A stretch of 64,000 bases of DNA from contig NZ_AXVR01000010.1 in the NCBI RefSeq assembly GCF_000484695.1, forward strand, positions 43,317 to 107,316, written 5' to 3'. A program made the translations under genes and the position numbers. The notes beneath the pieces were generated by a model, which made no database searches, was not told the DNA's origin, and saw only the letters and a list, made by a program, of their open reading frames with translations. The stretch comes from Salinispora cortesiana (lineage in GTDB: Bacteria; Actinomycetota; Actinomycetes; Mycobacteriales; Micromonosporaceae). This document shows, in pieces, positions 17,100 through 26,415 of this stretch. Each line of letters starts with the position of its first letter. The stretch's first letter is position 1.

Positions 17100-18383
17100 T
17101 CAACCCCCGCTCACGGAGGGCTCCGGGGCAGGGGAACCGCTGCCCTCGGACGGCACCGGTGCGGGGGACCCACCGGCCACCGCGCCCGGGTTCGGGGCGG
17201 CCGGACTTGGTTTCAGGCCGGCGGGCACGGGCAGGGCGCTGCCCTTGACATACTCCTCCCAGCTCACGTTCCAGGCGGTCCAGCCGTTGCCCTCATCCAG
17301 CGTCACCTCGGTGCCCTTGATGGTCACCAGGTCGCCGACCTGAGTGACGCCCATCAGCCAGTCGGCGCTGGCGGCCGAGAGGTTGGTACAGCCATGGGAG
17401 ACGTTTTGGTACCCCTGAACTCCCTCCGACCAGGGCGCGCCGTGGAGGAACTCACCCCGCCAGGTCAGCCGCTGCGCATCCTCGACATCCACCACGTACG
17501 GGTCGGCCGAGCCACGGGTGTCGAAGGTGGTGAACTCATGCTTCTCCATGATCACCATCTTGCCGCTGGAGGTCGGCGTGCTCGGCTTGCCGAGGCTCAC
17601 CGGTAGCTCCCGCAGCAGCTTTCCGTCCTGGAACACCGACATCTGCTTGGTCTCGTTGTCGATCTCCAAGGCGACCTGGCGACCAATTTTCGAGGTCGCC
17701 CGCCGGTCGGCGTCGCCCACGTACTCCTCACCGATCGGCAGGCCCTCCAAACCGGCGCGGAAGCTGATCGTCGTACCCGGTCGCCAGAAGTCCGGTGCCC
17801 GGTAGTAGACCTGACTGCCGTCGGACACCCAGGACCACACCCCCGGCTGGGACGGGTTGGTCCGCACAAACAAACGCCGCTGAACGGCGGCCCGGGCCTC
17901 CTCCGGAATCGGCGGATCGAACGCTACGGTCACCGGCATGGCGGTTCCGTACGTCCGGTCACCCATGAAATACAACGTGCTGGTAATTGCCGGTTTCGTG
18001 GACTTCGGCCTAGTGGTGAAGGTGGTTTTCCGGGTGGTAGTGGTTTTACCGGAGCTACCGGTAGCAGTCACCTCAGCAGTATATGTCCGTTTTGGCGTTA
18101 GTGGCGTGCTCGGTACCCAGGTCGAGCCATCCTCCCGGGGCTCCCCCTTGACCTCGGCCCCCGCATCATCGGTGACGCGGACCGCAGTAATCGTCCCGCC
18201 CTTGACCGCGGTGCCGACCTCAGCGCTGATCGGGACATCTGTCGCTTGGTCGGCCGGCGTCACGGTCAGTTCCGGCGGAGCCGGTCGGGCCTCCTCGCGC
18301 CCGCTGCCGGTACACCCGCCGAGTGCTACCGATACGGCCGCGACAGTTACCGTGAGCAGCGTCATTCGCCGCCTGAATGTCAT
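17100..18383 (-). CDS. L,D-transpeptidase lipoprotein
   Basis: Cell-wall enzyme of 427 residues that makes 3-3 cross-links in peptidoglycan or attaches proteins to it. The ATG read from 18383 follows a GGGGGG site. The signal peptide ends in a lipobox, ALGGC, so the protein is lipid-anchored outside the membrane. Two Ig-like domains span roughly residues 40-240. They are followed by the YkuD catalytic domain with FLHGAPWSEGVQGYQNVSHGCTN, whose cysteine is the nucleophile. A Pro/Ser-rich tail ends the protein. The domain order equals mycobacterial LdtB-type enzymes. Confidence 0.94.
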   Translation of the reverse strand: MTFRRRMTLLTVTVAAVSVALGGCTGSGREEARPAPPELTVTPADQATDVPISAEVGTAVKGGTITAVRVTDDAGAEVKGEPREDGSTWVPSTPLTPKRTYTAEVTATGSSGKTTTTRKTTFTTRPKSTKPAITSTLYFMGDRTYGTAMPVTVAFDPPIPEEARAAVQRRLFVRTNPSQPGVWSWVSDGSQVYYRAPDFWRPGTTISFRAGLEGLPIGEEYVGDADRRATSKIGRQVALEIDNETKQMSVFQDGKLLRELPVSLGKPSTPTSSGKMVIMEKHEFTTFDTRGSADPYVVDVEDAQRLTWRGEFLHGAPWSEGVQGYQNVSHGCTNLSAASADWLMGVTQVGDLVTIKGTEVTLDEGNGWTAWNVSWEEYVKGSALPVPAGLKPSPAAPNPGAVAGGSPAPVPSEGSGSPAPEPSVSGG

Positions 18384-18596
18384 GTGCGCCCCCCGTTGTC
18401 GCCTCCTCCGCCACATTCTCTCCGCCGTGCTGCCCGGGGAACGCATTTTTGACAAATTCGACGGGGTGATTATCTTCCCCATTTTCTGGCTTTGCGCTAT
18501 CTGTTCCGAGCCTGCCCGATCATGGGTCACCGCTCACATCCGAACCGTCCGGGGCGGTTCGTCCGAAATTCACTCCAACGTGCGGCGGAGCCCGGA

Positions 18597-18620
18597 ACGC
18601 GGGGCCGTGCGGCCCCGCGT
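18597..18620 (-). terminator. Terminator of the 2-oxoacid dehydrogenase operon
   Basis: ACGCGGGGCC and GGCCCCGCGT pair perfectly around GTGC, starting 6 bp after the E2 stop on the minus strand. Confidence 0.7.
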
Positions 18621-18625
18621 CCCGG

Positions 18626-19969
18626 TCAGAGGTTCGCGATCAGCACCGCTGGCCGCTCGACACAGTCCGCGACATGCCGCAGGAAGCCACCGGCCACCCC
18701 GCCGTCACAGACCCGGTGATCGAAAGTGAGGCTGAGCTGCGTCACCTTGCGGACCGCAAGCTGCCCGTCAACCACCCACGGCTTGTCCACGATCCGTCCG
18801 ACGCCGAGCAACGCCGCCTCCGGATGGTTGATGATCGGCGTGGACCCGTCCACCCCGAACACGCCGTAGTTGTTCAGCGTAAACGTCCCGCCGGTCAGCC
18901 GATTCGGTGGCAGTGTGCCAGCCCGCGCCGCCGCCGTGGTCTCGGCCAGCGCCGCGGCCAGCCCCGCGGTGGTGAGCTGCTGCGCGTCGCGCAGCACCGG
19001 AACCACGAGCCCTCGGTCGGTCTGGGCGGCGATACCCAGGTGCACCCCGGCGGACTGGATGATCCGCTGTGCCGCACTGTCCACCCGGGCGTTGAGCTGG
19101 GGGTACCGTCGCAGCCCAGAGAGGCAGATCCGGGCGAACAGCGCCAGAATGCTCACCGGTTCGGCCGGGTTGGCCGCGTTGATCGTCGCGCGGGTCTCCA
19201 GCAGGGCGGTCGCGTCGGCATCCACCCAGATCGTCACCTCGGGAATCTCCTGCCGGCTACGGGAGAGCTTGTCGGCGATAACCTTGCGGATCCCGGTCAG
19301 CGGCACGATCACATCGCCGTCGACGGGCACGGCGTTCGCAGCGGGCACGGTGACCGGAGCCGGGGTGGCGGCCTCCACATCAGCCCGGCGAATCACGCCG
19401 CCACGGCCGGTACCACGCAGGGCGGCCAGGTCAACGCCACGCTGCCTCGCCAGCCGCCGCACGATCGGCGAGATGACCCGAACGCTCTCGCCGGCCGGAC
19501 CGAGGCCGCTACTCGAGGCGGCCTCCGTCCGAGCGACGCCGCCCGAGGCGGCCTCGGTCCAAGTGGCGCCGCCCGAGGCGGCCTTGGTCGGTGCGACCCG
19601 GGGCCGGCGCCGGCGAGCCGTTCCGCCATGGCCGGTGCCATATCCGATCAGGACGTTCCCGGAGCCAGCCCGCTCCTGCTCGCGGTTGACCATGGGCCCG
19701 CCAGAGACGCTCTCCGCCTCGCCCGCTTCCGGCGACGCGATGGTGATCAAGGGCTGGCCAACCGGCCGCACCTCGCCCGCCGTGCCGTGCAGGGCCACCA
19801 CCCGTCCGGCGTACGGGCAGGGCACGTCTACGACTGCCTTGGCGGTCTCCACCTCCACGACGGCCTGGTCCACCGTCACCGTGTCGCCCACGGCGACCCG
19901 CCACTCGACGATCTCCGCCTCGCTCAGCCCTTCCCCAAGATCCGGCAGAAGGAAGACTCGCTCACTCAT
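18626..19969 (-). CDS. bkdC: 2-oxoacid dehydrogenase E2, dihydrolipoamide acyltransferase
   Basis: E2 core subunit of 447 residues that moves the acyl group from E1 to CoA. The N-terminal lipoyl domain (residues 1-80) has the lipoylated lysine in ETAKAVVDVP. A flexible linker carries a short AASGG-type tandem repeat coded near 19504-19600. The E1/E3-binding domain is SPIVRRLARQRGVDLAAL. The catalytic domain ends with SLTFDHRVCDGG, containing the active His. The start overlaps the E1 beta stop by one base. Branched-chain specificity is inferred from the adjacent Lrp regulator; pyruvate is the alternative. No E3 gene is nearby. Confidence 0.9.
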   Translation of the reverse strand: MSERVFLLPDLGEGLSEAEIVEWRVAVGDTVTVDQAVVEVETAKAVVDVPCPYAGRVVALHGTAGEVRPVGQPLITIASPEAGEAESVSGGPMVNREQERAGSGNVLIGYGTGHGGTARRRRPRVAPTKAASGGATWTEAASGGVARTEAASSSGLGPAGESVRVISPIVRRLARQRGVDLAALRGTGRGGVIRRADVEAATPAPVTVPAANAVPVDGDVIVPLTGIRKVIADKLSRSRQEIPEVTIWVDADATALLETRATINAANPAEPVSILALFARICLSGLRRYPQLNARVDSAAQRIIQSAGVHLGIAAQTDRGLVVPVLRDAQQLTTAGLAAALAETTAAARAGTLPPNRLTGGTFTLNNYGVFGVDGSTPIINHPEAALLGVGRIVDKPWVVDGQLAVRKVTQLSLTFDHRVCDGGVAGGFLRHVADCVERPAVLIANL

Positions 19970-20973
19970 CAGGCCGCCACCCACCGCTCGTCGAGCTGGT
20001 CGTCCCACTGGAGGCGGGCCACCGTGTCGAGCACGCGATCCACCGACGGCAGGTGGGTGTGCTCCAGCATCGGTGCCGGGTACGGGATGTCCAACCCGGC
20101 GACCCGCAGCACCGGCGCGTGCAGGGAGTGGAAGCAACGCTCCTGCACCCGCGCGGCGATCTCCGCGCCGACGCCGGCGAAGCCCTGGGCCTCGTGGATC
20201 ACCACGCACCGGCCTGTCTTCCGCACCGACGCCGCGATCGTGCCGTCGTCGAACGGTACGATCGTCCGCACATCAACGACTTCAAGGTCCCGGCCCTCTG
20301 CCTGGGCCGCCTCGGCGGCCGCCAGGGCCACCGGCACCGCCGGCCCGTACGCGACCAGGGTGGCATCGGTGCCCTGACGGCGTACGACGGCGCGGCCGAA
20401 CGGCTCGGTCCGGGCTGGCAACTGCGTCTCGGCGCTGGCGAAGTAGAGCTTCTTCGGCTCCAGGAAGACGACCGGGTCCGGATCGTCGATCGCCGAACGC
20501 AGCAGCGAGTAGGCGTCGGCCACGGTGGCCGGGGTGACGACCTTCAGACCGGGGGTGTGCGCGTAGTACGCCTCGGAGGAGTCGCAGTGGTGCTCCACCC
20601 CGCCGATGCCGCCAGCGTACGGAATCCGGATGACGATGGGCGCGGTCAGCGCGCCCCGGGTGCGGTTGCGCAGCTTCGCCACGTGCGAGGCGATCTGCTC
20701 GAAGGCCGGGTACCCGAACGCGTCGAACTGCATCTCCACCACCGGCCGTAGCCCGGACATGGCGAGGCCAACCGCAAAGCCGACGATGCCGGCCTCGGCG
20801 AGCGGGGTATCGAAGCAGCGCTTGTCGCCGAAGCGGGCCGCCAGCCCGTCGGTGATCCGGAAGACCCCGCCGAGTTGGCCGACATCCTCGCCGAAGACAA
20901 CCACCCGGTCGTCGTCGAGCATCGCGTCGGCGAGCGCGGCGTTGAGCGCCTTCGCCATGGTCATGCTTGCCAT
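19969..20973 (-). CDS. bkdB: 2-oxoacid dehydrogenase E1 component, beta subunit
   Basis: Transketolase-like beta subunit of 334 residues: VVVFGEDVGQLGGVFR, FDTPLAEAGIVGFAVGLA, EMQFDAFGYPAFEQI and the C-terminal VLRVAGLDIPYP. With E1 alpha it forms the thiamine-diphosphate enzyme that decarboxylates 2-oxoacids. The ATG read from 20973 overlaps the E1 alpha stop by one base (TGATG), with AGGAGGGA upstream. A GTG one codon earlier is also possible. Confidence 0.94.
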   Translation of the reverse strand: MASMTMAKALNAALADAMLDDDRVVVFGEDVGQLGGVFRITDGLAARFGDKRCFDTPLAEAGIVGFAVGLAMSGLRPVVEMQFDAFGYPAFEQIASHVAKLRNRTRGALTAPIVIRIPYAGGIGGVEHHCDSSEAYYAHTPGLKVVTPATVADAYSLLRSAIDDPDPVVFLEPKKLYFASAETQLPARTEPFGRAVVRRQGTDATLVAYGPAVPVALAAAEAAQAEGRDLEVVDVRTIVPFDDGTIAASVRKTGRCVVIHEAQGFAGVGAEIAARVQERCFHSLHAPVLRVAGLDIPYPAPMLEHTHLPSVDRVLDTVARLQWDDQLDERWVAA

Positions 20974-22121
20974 CACCCGGCTCCCTCCTGGTCAGCGGCC
21001 AACTCGGCACGAACCTGCGCCCGCTGTTCGACCAGCTGCGGCGTCGGTTCGGCGTAGACGTGTTCGAAGAGCGTCAGCGGGTCGACGGTCGGCTTGTCGT
21101 GCATCCGCTCGCGCAGGTCGCCCGCGTACTCCTCGGCCTGCGCGGCCACCCGCGCCACCGTGGTGTCGTCCAACGCCCCCCGGTCCCGCAGGTAGGTCTC
21201 CAGCCGAACGACCGGGTCCCGGTCCTGCCAGCTCGCCACCTCGTCGGTGTCCCGGTAGCGGGTGGCGTCGTCGGCGTTGGTGTGCGGCTCCATCCGGTAG
21301 GTGTGCGCCTCCACCAGGAAGGGACCGTGACCGGCACGGGCGTGCGCCACGGCCCGGTTGAGCACCGCGAGGACGGCGACCGGGTCGTTGCCGTCGACCT
21401 GCTCGCTGCGCACGCCGTAGCCGACGCCCTTGTACGCGAGACTCGGTGCGGCGGTCTGCCGGGACAGCGGCACGCTGATCGCGTACTGGTTGTTCTGCAC
21501 GAAGTAGACGACCGGCGCCTTGAAGACGGCGGCGAAGTTGACCCCCTCGTGAAAGTCACCCTCGCTGGTGGCGCCGTCGCCGAGAAAGGCCAGTGCCACC
21601 GTGTCCCGGCCCTGGTACGCCTCGCCGTGGGCGACGCCGGCGGCGTGCACGCACTGGGTGGCCAACGGGGTGCACTGCGGGGCGGTGCGCCGGACAGCCG
21701 GATCGTAGCCACAGTGCCAGTCCCCACGGAGCAGGGTCAGCACCTCCACCGGGTCGATCCCGCGGGCGGTCAACGCCATCGACTCGCGATAGGTCGGGAA
21801 GACCCAGTCGTCGTCGCGCAGCGCGAGAATCGCGCCGACCTGACACGCCTCCTGGCCCCGGGCCGACGGGTAGACAGCGAGTCGACCCTGTTTGGTCAGG
21901 GCGGTGGCCTGCAGATCAAAGCGGCGGCCGAGAACCATCCGGCGGTACAACTCGACAAGCACCTCAACCGGGGGTGCCGGGTAGTCGGGGTGCGCCGGTA
22001 GCGGGGTGCCGGCGGGGTCGAGCAGGCGAATCTGCTCACTGGCTGGCAACAGTGGGCGGGCCGGGTCCGGCGGTGCGGCCAGCCGGGATTTTCTGCGAAC
22101 CGCCCGGGGTGTGGTCGTCAC
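20973..22121 (-). CDS. bkdA: 2-oxoacid dehydrogenase E1 component, alpha subunit
   Basis: Alpha subunit of 382 residues. The thiamine-diphosphate motif is GDGATSEGDFHEGVNFAAVF ending in QNNQYAIS, and RMEPHTNADDATRYRD is the phosphorylation-loop region of the family. The GTG read from 22121 is chosen because AGGAGGT lies 7 bases upstream; an ATG at 22154 is an alternative. It is the first gene of the E1a-E1b-E2 operon, divergent from an Lrp-type gene, as in many bkd loci. Confidence 0.93.
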   Translation of the reverse strand: MTTTPRAVRRKSRLAAPPDPARPLLPASEQIRLLDPAGTPLPAHPDYPAPPVEVLVELYRRMVLGRRFDLQATALTKQGRLAVYPSARGQEACQVGAILALRDDDWVFPTYRESMALTARGIDPVEVLTLLRGDWHCGYDPAVRRTAPQCTPLATQCVHAAGVAHGEAYQGRDTVALAFLGDGATSEGDFHEGVNFAAVFKAPVVYFVQNNQYAISVPLSRQTAAPSLAYKGVGYGVRSEQVDGNDPVAVLAVLNRAVAHARAGHGPFLVEAHTYRMEPHTNADDATRYRDTDEVASWQDRDPVVRLETYLRDRGALDDTTVARVAAQAEEYAGDLRERMHDKPTVDPLTLFEHVYAEPTPQLVEQRAQVRAELAADQEGAG

Positions 22122-22166
22122 GGCGGATACCTCCTGGACATCTGGTGCGCCCATGCTCCTGTGGTC

Positions 22167-22207
22167 GGATGGTTGACTCAAGATCCCCCGCAAACGCAGG
22201 ATGGTTG
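22167..22207. promoter_or_regulatory. Direct repeats GGATGGTTG in the bkd/Lrp divergent region
   Basis: Two exact copies of GGATGGTTG (22167-22175 and 22199-22207) are 32 bp apart, about three helical turns, between the divergent E1 alpha and Lrp genes. Such phasing suits binding by an Lrp oligomer on one face of DNA. The role is inferred. Confidence 0.4.
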
Positions 22208-22226
22208 GTATGCGGGAGGTACTACG

Positions 22227-22778
22227 ATGAGCCAAGAGTCCGGCCCAGGTGGGGCCTCGACGACCGGGTCGGGACGATCGGCCCGGCCGCTGGACCATGT
22301 GGATCGCCGGATCCTGGCCGAGCTGGTCCGGGACGGACGCACATCAGTACGGACACTCGCCGCGCGGCTGCACATCTCCCGAACCAACGCGTACGCCCGG
22401 GTGGAGCGGCTACTGCGCGACGGTGTGGTCACCGGCTTTCAGGCCCGGGTGGTACCGGAGGCCGCCGGGTTGGGTACCTCGGCGTACATCGCGATCACCA
22501 TCGAGCAGAACACCTGGCGCGAGGTCTCGGCGGAGCTGGCCCAGGTGCACTACCTGGAGCACGCCGCGCTGGTCGGCGGCGATCACGACGTACTCGCTCT
22601 GGTCCGGGCGCCGGACAACGCCACCCTGCGAGACGTGGTACTGACCCGGGTGCAGAGCATCCCCGGAGTGCTCTCCACCCGCACCTGGCTGGTCTTCCAC
22701 GAGTTCGACGGCGAGACGTCACCCTGGGGCCCGGCCGCGTCCCCTCCGCTCCCCGGTCCCGGGCGCCTGGGACCCTGA
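22227..22778 (+). CDS. Lrp/AsnC-family transcriptional regulator (BkdR-like)
   Basis: Regulator of 183 residues starting at the ATG at 22227, with GGGAGGT 8 bases upstream. An unusual Gly/Ser-rich lead of about 20 residues precedes the winged HTH (LDHVDRRILAELVRDGRTSV, then LAARLHISRTNAYARVERL). The RAM ligand-binding domain follows, with GTSAYIAITIE and LVGGDHDVLALVRAPD. It is divergent from the E1a-E1b-E2 operon and probably controls it in response to branched-chain amino acids. Its last 60 bp overlap the 3' end of the convergent LigD-type gene. Confidence 0.9.
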   Translation: MSQESGPGGASTTGSGRSARPLDHVDRRILAELVRDGRTSVRTLAARLHISRTNAYARVERLLRDGVVTGFQARVVPEAAGLGTSAYIAITIEQNTWREVSAELAQVHYLEHAALVGGDHDVLALVRAPDNATLRDVVLTRVQSIPGVLSTRTWLVFHEFDGETSPWGPAASPPLPGPGRLGP

Positions 22779-23747
22779 ACGCTCCGGTGGCACCGGCAGC
22801 TTCTCCCGGTCGGCCAACTCCAGCAACGGCTCCAGCGAATAGGCCCGCTCGTCCAGGCCCGCGTGTGGGTCACCGTGCTCGGTGAAGCGGGCCGGCATCG
22901 TGGTGATGTCGAAGTCCTCCGGCCGGGCATCGTCCAGTTCGGTCCAGGCCACCGGTGCGGAGACCAGCGCCGCCGGAGTGGGCCGGATCGAGTACGCCGA
23001 GGCCATCGTGTGGTCCCGGGCCATCTGGTTGTAGTCGACGAAGACCGGCCGATCCCGCTGCTCCCGCCACCAGGTGGTGGTGACCAGGTCGGGCCGGCGG
23101 CGTTGGATCTCCCGGCCCATCGCCAGCACCGCCCGGCGGCAGTCACCGAAGCCCCACCGTGGCTCGATGGTGAGGTAGATGTGCAGCCCTCGTCCCCCGG
23201 TGGTCTTCGGGTAGCCGACCAACCCGAGCTCGTCGAGGAACGCGCGGACCTCGTGCGCCACCGGGACCACCTGGTCAAACCCGACCCCGGGGAGCGGATC
23301 CAGATCGATGCGTAGCTGGTCTGGTCGCTCGACGTCACGTCGGGAGACCGGCCACGGGTGGAATCGGAGCGTGCCGAGGTTGACCGCCCAGGCCACCACG
23401 GCCAGCTCACTCGGGGCGAGTTCGTCCGCGCTCCGACCGCTTGGAAACGTCAGGTGCGCGGTGCGAACCCAGTCGGGGGCACCCGCCGGCAGCCGCTTCT
23501 GATAGAAGGCGTCACCACGGTTGTCCGCCCGGGTCGCGATCTTGGCACCGGCGAAGACACCGCGCGGCCACCGCTCGAGCATCGTCGGCCGGTCCCGCAG
23601 GGCGCGCAGGATGCCCTCGCCGACGGCCAGAAAATAGCGCACCACATCGAGTTTGGTCAGTCCCAACTCGGAGAAGTAGGGCTTGTCCGGGTTGGAGACG
23701 CGGACCAGTCGCCGTCCCACCCGGATCTGCTCGGCCGCGGTCGCCAC
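22719..23747 (-). CDS. LigD-type DNA polymerase domain protein (primase-polymerase)
   Basis: Stand-alone polymerase domain of 342 residues, as found in the NHEJ ligase LigD: RRLVRVSNPDKPYFSELGLT, LERWPRGVFAGAK, QLRIDLDPLPGVGFDQVVPV with the catalytic Asp pair, KTTGGRGLHIYLTIEPRWGF and FVDYNQMARDHTMASAYSIR. It would add nucleotides during end joining or repair. No ligase, nuclease or Ku gene is in the window. The start is uncertain: GTG 23747 is used, and ATG 23795 would add 16 residues. It overlaps the convergent Lrp gene by 60 bp. Confidence 0.88.
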   Translation of the reverse strand: MATAAEQIRVGRRLVRVSNPDKPYFSELGLTKLDVVRYFLAVGEGILRALRDRPTMLERWPRGVFAGAKIATRADNRGDAFYQKRLPAGAPDWVRTAHLTFPSGRSADELAPSELAVVAWAVNLGTLRFHPWPVSRRDVERPDQLRIDLDPLPGVGFDQVVPVAHEVRAFLDELGLVGYPKTTGGRGLHIYLTIEPRWGFGDCRRAVLAMGREIQRRRPDLVTTTWWREQRDRPVFVDYNQMARDHTMASAYSIRPTPAALVSAPVAWTELDDARPEDFDITTMPARFTEHGDPHAGLDERAYSLEPLLELADREKLPVPPERSGSQAPGTGERRGRGRAPG

Positions 23748-23838
23748 GCCCACACCGTAACCGTGATCCGGGCGCGCGCCGGGCCGGACGCGCATCACCA
23801 GCAGCACGGATCCGACTACCCCCGGCGCGGCAACGGGG

Positions 23839-24720
23839 CTACCAGGCGGTCGGTGGCGACCCTGCCGGCACCGGCAGAATTCGACGCGGCTGTCCCGGCG
23901 GCCCGCTCCGTCGCCGCCATTCTCGGGGGTAGCCCACCGACACCTCCTCGAAGCGCACCCCGTCGTACCAGGTGGTGCGAGGGATGTGGAGGTGGCCATA
24001 GACCACCGCGACGGCGTCGAAACGCCGATGCCAGTCGGCCGTCGCCTCGGTGCCGCACCACTGCGCAAAGATCGGATAGCGGAGAACGCGGGTGGGCTCG
24101 CGACGCAGCGGCCAGTGGTTCATCAGGACCGTCGGCAGCGCCGGGTCCCGCTCCGCCAGCCGCCGGGCCGTCCCGGCGACTCGGGCGGCACACCAGGCCG
24201 ACCGACTCTCGTACGGGTCAGGGTGCAACAGGTACTCGTCAGTGCAGACGATCCCGGTCCGGTACGCCTCGGCGAGCGCCGCCGCCGACGTGTCGAGGCC
24301 CGCGGGGCGCCAGCTGTAGTCGTAGAGCAGGAACAGGGGCGCCACCGTGACCGGGCCGCCGGGCCCCTCCCACACCGGGTACGGGTCCTCCGGCGTGACG
24401 ACACCGAGCTCTCGACAGAGTTCGACCAGGTGGGCGTAGCGGGCGGCACCGCGCAGGGGCACCGGGTCGGCCGGCAGACTCCACAGCTCGTGGTTGCCGG
24501 GCGACCAGAGCACCTTCGCAAACCGGGCAGCCAGCAGCCGCAGCACCCATTCGACCTGCCCGACCGTGTCGCCCACGTCGCCGGCGACCAGCAGCCAGTC
24601 CGCCGGCGACTCCGGGCGGAGCTGTTCGACGACCCTCCGGTTCTCCGCGTGCCGCACGTGCAGATCGCTGATTGCGAGCAGACTCCCCCGACCGCCCGCC
24701 CGATCGCCCGGCCCCGCCAT
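23839..24720 (-). CDS. Calcineurin-like metallophosphoesterase
   Basis: Cytoplasmic phosphoesterase of 293 residues with the two-metal signature in order: [11 protein letters not shown] (D-x-H), LLVAGDVGD (GD), WSPGNHELW (GNHE), [11 protein letters not shown] and [11 protein letters not shown] (GHxH). The substrate is unknown. The start at 24720 is close to the promoter region of glyA on the other strand. The tail after residue 275 is Pro/Arg-rich and not conserved-looking. Confidence 0.88.
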   Translation of the reverse strand: MAGPGDRAGGRGSLLAISDLHVRHAENRRVVEQLRPESPADWLLVAGDVGDTVGQVEWVLRLLAARFAKVLWSPGNHELWSLPADPVPLRGAARYAHLVELCRELGVVTPEDPYPVWEGPGGPVTVAPLFLLYDYSWRPAGLDTSAAALAEAYRTGIVCTDEYLLHPDPYESRSAWCAARVAGTARRLAERDPALPTVLMNHWPLRREPTRVLRYPIFAQWCGTEATADWHRRFDAVAVVYGHLHIPRTTWYDGVRFEEVSVGYPREWRRRSGPPGQPRRILPVPAGSPPTAW

Positions 24721-24826
24721 GTTCCGATCCTAGCCGCGCTCGCCATCGCCGTCGATCTTCGATTCGGGTTCCGGGCGGCCGAGCAGTGCATACGAACGGG
24801 TGCCGGCGCTGCAGAAGCGATGCCGG

Positions 24827-24832
24827 TAGGAT
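24827..24832 (+). promoter_or_regulatory. Candidate -10 box of the glyA transcript
   Basis: TAGGAT lies about 7 bp before the first conserved base of the riboswitch at 24839, the distance expected between a -10 box and the transcription start. No good -35 was seen. Confidence 0.4.
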
Positions 24833-24835
24833 CCC

Positions 24836-24920
24836 CTCGGGTCGGGACTGGCGCGATTTGGGATGGAGCACCATCGGGGAACGGCCCATCACGAGGACGC
24901 ACGCCGAGCGCCTGGGCCTC
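24836..24920 (+). ncRNA. ZTP (pfl) riboswitch upstream of glyA
   Basis: The conserved pieces of the ZTP riboswitch occur in order and with the right spacing: GGGTCGGGACTGGCG, then a stem with loop sequence ACCATCGGGGAACGGCC, a variable linker, and GCCGAGCGCCTGGGCC. The class senses ZMP/ZTP, purine intermediates that accumulate when 10-formyl-tetrahydrofolate runs short, and in actinobacteria it often precedes glyA. It ends about 23 bases before the glyA ribosome site, so control of initiation or of an overlapping terminator are both possible. Confidence 0.88.
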
Positions 24921-24954
24921 CACACGTCCACCGGAACGTTCACCAGGAGGTCAC

Positions 24955-26391
24955 ATGTCGGGTAACGCCGAGTCCACCGCCTATCGGAGCGCACTCGAGG
25001 TGATCGGTGCCGTCGAGCCGCGGGTCGCCAACGCCATCCGCGCCGAGCTGGCCGACCAGCGTGAGTCGCTCAAGCTGATCGCCAGCGAGAACTACGCCTC
25101 CCCGGCGACGCTGCTGGCCATGGGCAACTGGTTCAGCGACAAGTATGCCGAGGGCACGGTCGGCCGTCGCTTCTACGCCGGCTGCCAGAACGTCGACACC
25201 GTCGAGGCGCTCGCCGCCGAGCACGCCCGGGAGTTGTTTGGCGCGCCGTACGCCTACGTGCAGCCGCACTCGGGGATCGACGCCAACCTGGTCGCCTTCT
25301 GGGCGGTCCTTGCCGACCGGATCGAGTCGCCCACGCTCAAACGTGCCCAGGCCCGGCACGTCAACGACCTCACCGAGGCCGACTGGTTCGCCCTCCGCCG
25401 TGAGTTGGGCAACCAGCGGATGCTGGGCATGTCACTGGACGCGGGGGGCCACCTCACCCATGGCTTCCGGCCGAACATCTCCGGCAAGATGTTCGACCAG
25501 CGCAGCTACGGCACCGACCCGGAGACCGGGCTGATCGACTACGACCGGGTCGCCACGGCGGCCCGTGAGTTCAAGCCGCTGATCCTCCTCGGTGGCTACT
25601 CGGCGTACCCCCGGAAGGTCAATTTCCGAATCCTGCGGGAGATCGCCGACTCGGTCGGGGCCACCTTCATGGTGGACATGGCCCACTTCGCCGGGTTGGT
25701 CGCCGGCAAGGTCTTCACCGGTGACTTCGACCCGGTTCCGCATGCGCACATTGTGACCTCCACCACGCATAAGTCGTTGCGCGGGCCCCGCGGCGGCCTG
25801 GTGCTCTGCGGTACGGAGCTCGCCGAGCAGGTCGACCGGGGCTGCCCGATGGTGCTCGGCGGCCCGCTGCCGCACGTGATGGCCGCCAAGGCGGTCGCGC
25901 TCGCCGAGGCCCGGCGGCCCGACTTCGTCGACTACGCCGGACGAATCGTCGCCAACGCGCAGGCCCTGGCCGACGGGTTGCAGCGTCGGGGCGCGAAGCT
26001 GGTCACCGGCGGGACCGACAACCACCTGGCGCTGATCGACGTGACCGGGTACGGGCTCACCGGCCGGCAGGCCGAGCAGGCGCTCCTCGACTCGGGCATC
26101 GTCACTAACCGCAACGCGATCCCGCAGGATCCGAACGGCGCCTGGTACACCTCCGGGATCCGGGTCGGTACGCCGGCGTTGACCACCCGGGGCTTCGGCA
26201 CCGCGGAGCTGGACGCCACCGCCGAGCTGATCCACACCGTCCTGAGCCGGACCTCGCCCGGGACGAACGCCGACGGCACCGCCTCGAAGGCGAAGTACGT
26301 GCTGGACCCGGGCGTCGCCGACCGGGTCGGCAAGCAGGCCAGCGACCTGCTCACCGGCTTCCCCCTCTACCCCGCCATCGACCTCGGCTAG
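24955..26391 (+). CDS. glyA: Serine hydroxymethyltransferase
   Basis: PLP enzyme of 478 residues that converts serine and tetrahydrofolate to glycine and methylene-tetrahydrofolate. Family features are [51 protein letters not shown], the PLP lysine in [17 protein letters not shown], and [13 protein letters not shown]. It is longer than the usual 415-430 residues, with an insertion of about 50 residues near residues 115-165, as in the riboswitch-controlled actinobacterial type. The start ATG 24955 follows AGGAGGTCAC. Confidence 0.95.
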   Translation: MSGNAESTAYRSALEVIGAVEPRVANAIRAELADQRESLKLIASENYASPATLLAMGNWFSDKYAEGTVGRRFYAGCQNVDTVEALAAEHARELFGAPYAYVQPHSGIDANLVAFWAVLADRIESPTLKRAQARHVNDLTEADWFALRRELGNQRMLGMSLDAGGHLTHGFRPNISGKMFDQRSYGTDPETGLIDYDRVATAAREFKPLILLGGYSAYPRKVNFRILREIADSVGATFMVDMAHFAGLVAGKVFTGDFDPVPHAHIVTSTTHKSLRGPRGGLVLCGTELAEQVDRGCPMVLGGPLPHVMAAKAVALAEARRPDFVDYAGRIVANAQALADGLQRRGAKLVTGGTDNHLALIDVTGYGLTGRQAEQALLDSGIVTNRNAIPQDPNGAWYTSGIRVGTPALTTRGFGTAELDATAELIHTVLSRTSPGTNADGTASKAKYVLDPGVADRVGKQASDLLTGFPLYPAIDLG

Positions 26392-26415
26392 CCTGCCGAC
26401 ACCTCGATCGCCACG

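Noticed and set aside
19504..19600. Non-coding tandem repeat in the E2 gene
   Set aside because: It is in frame and codes for the flexible Ala/Gly/Ser-rich linker between the lipoyl and binding domains.
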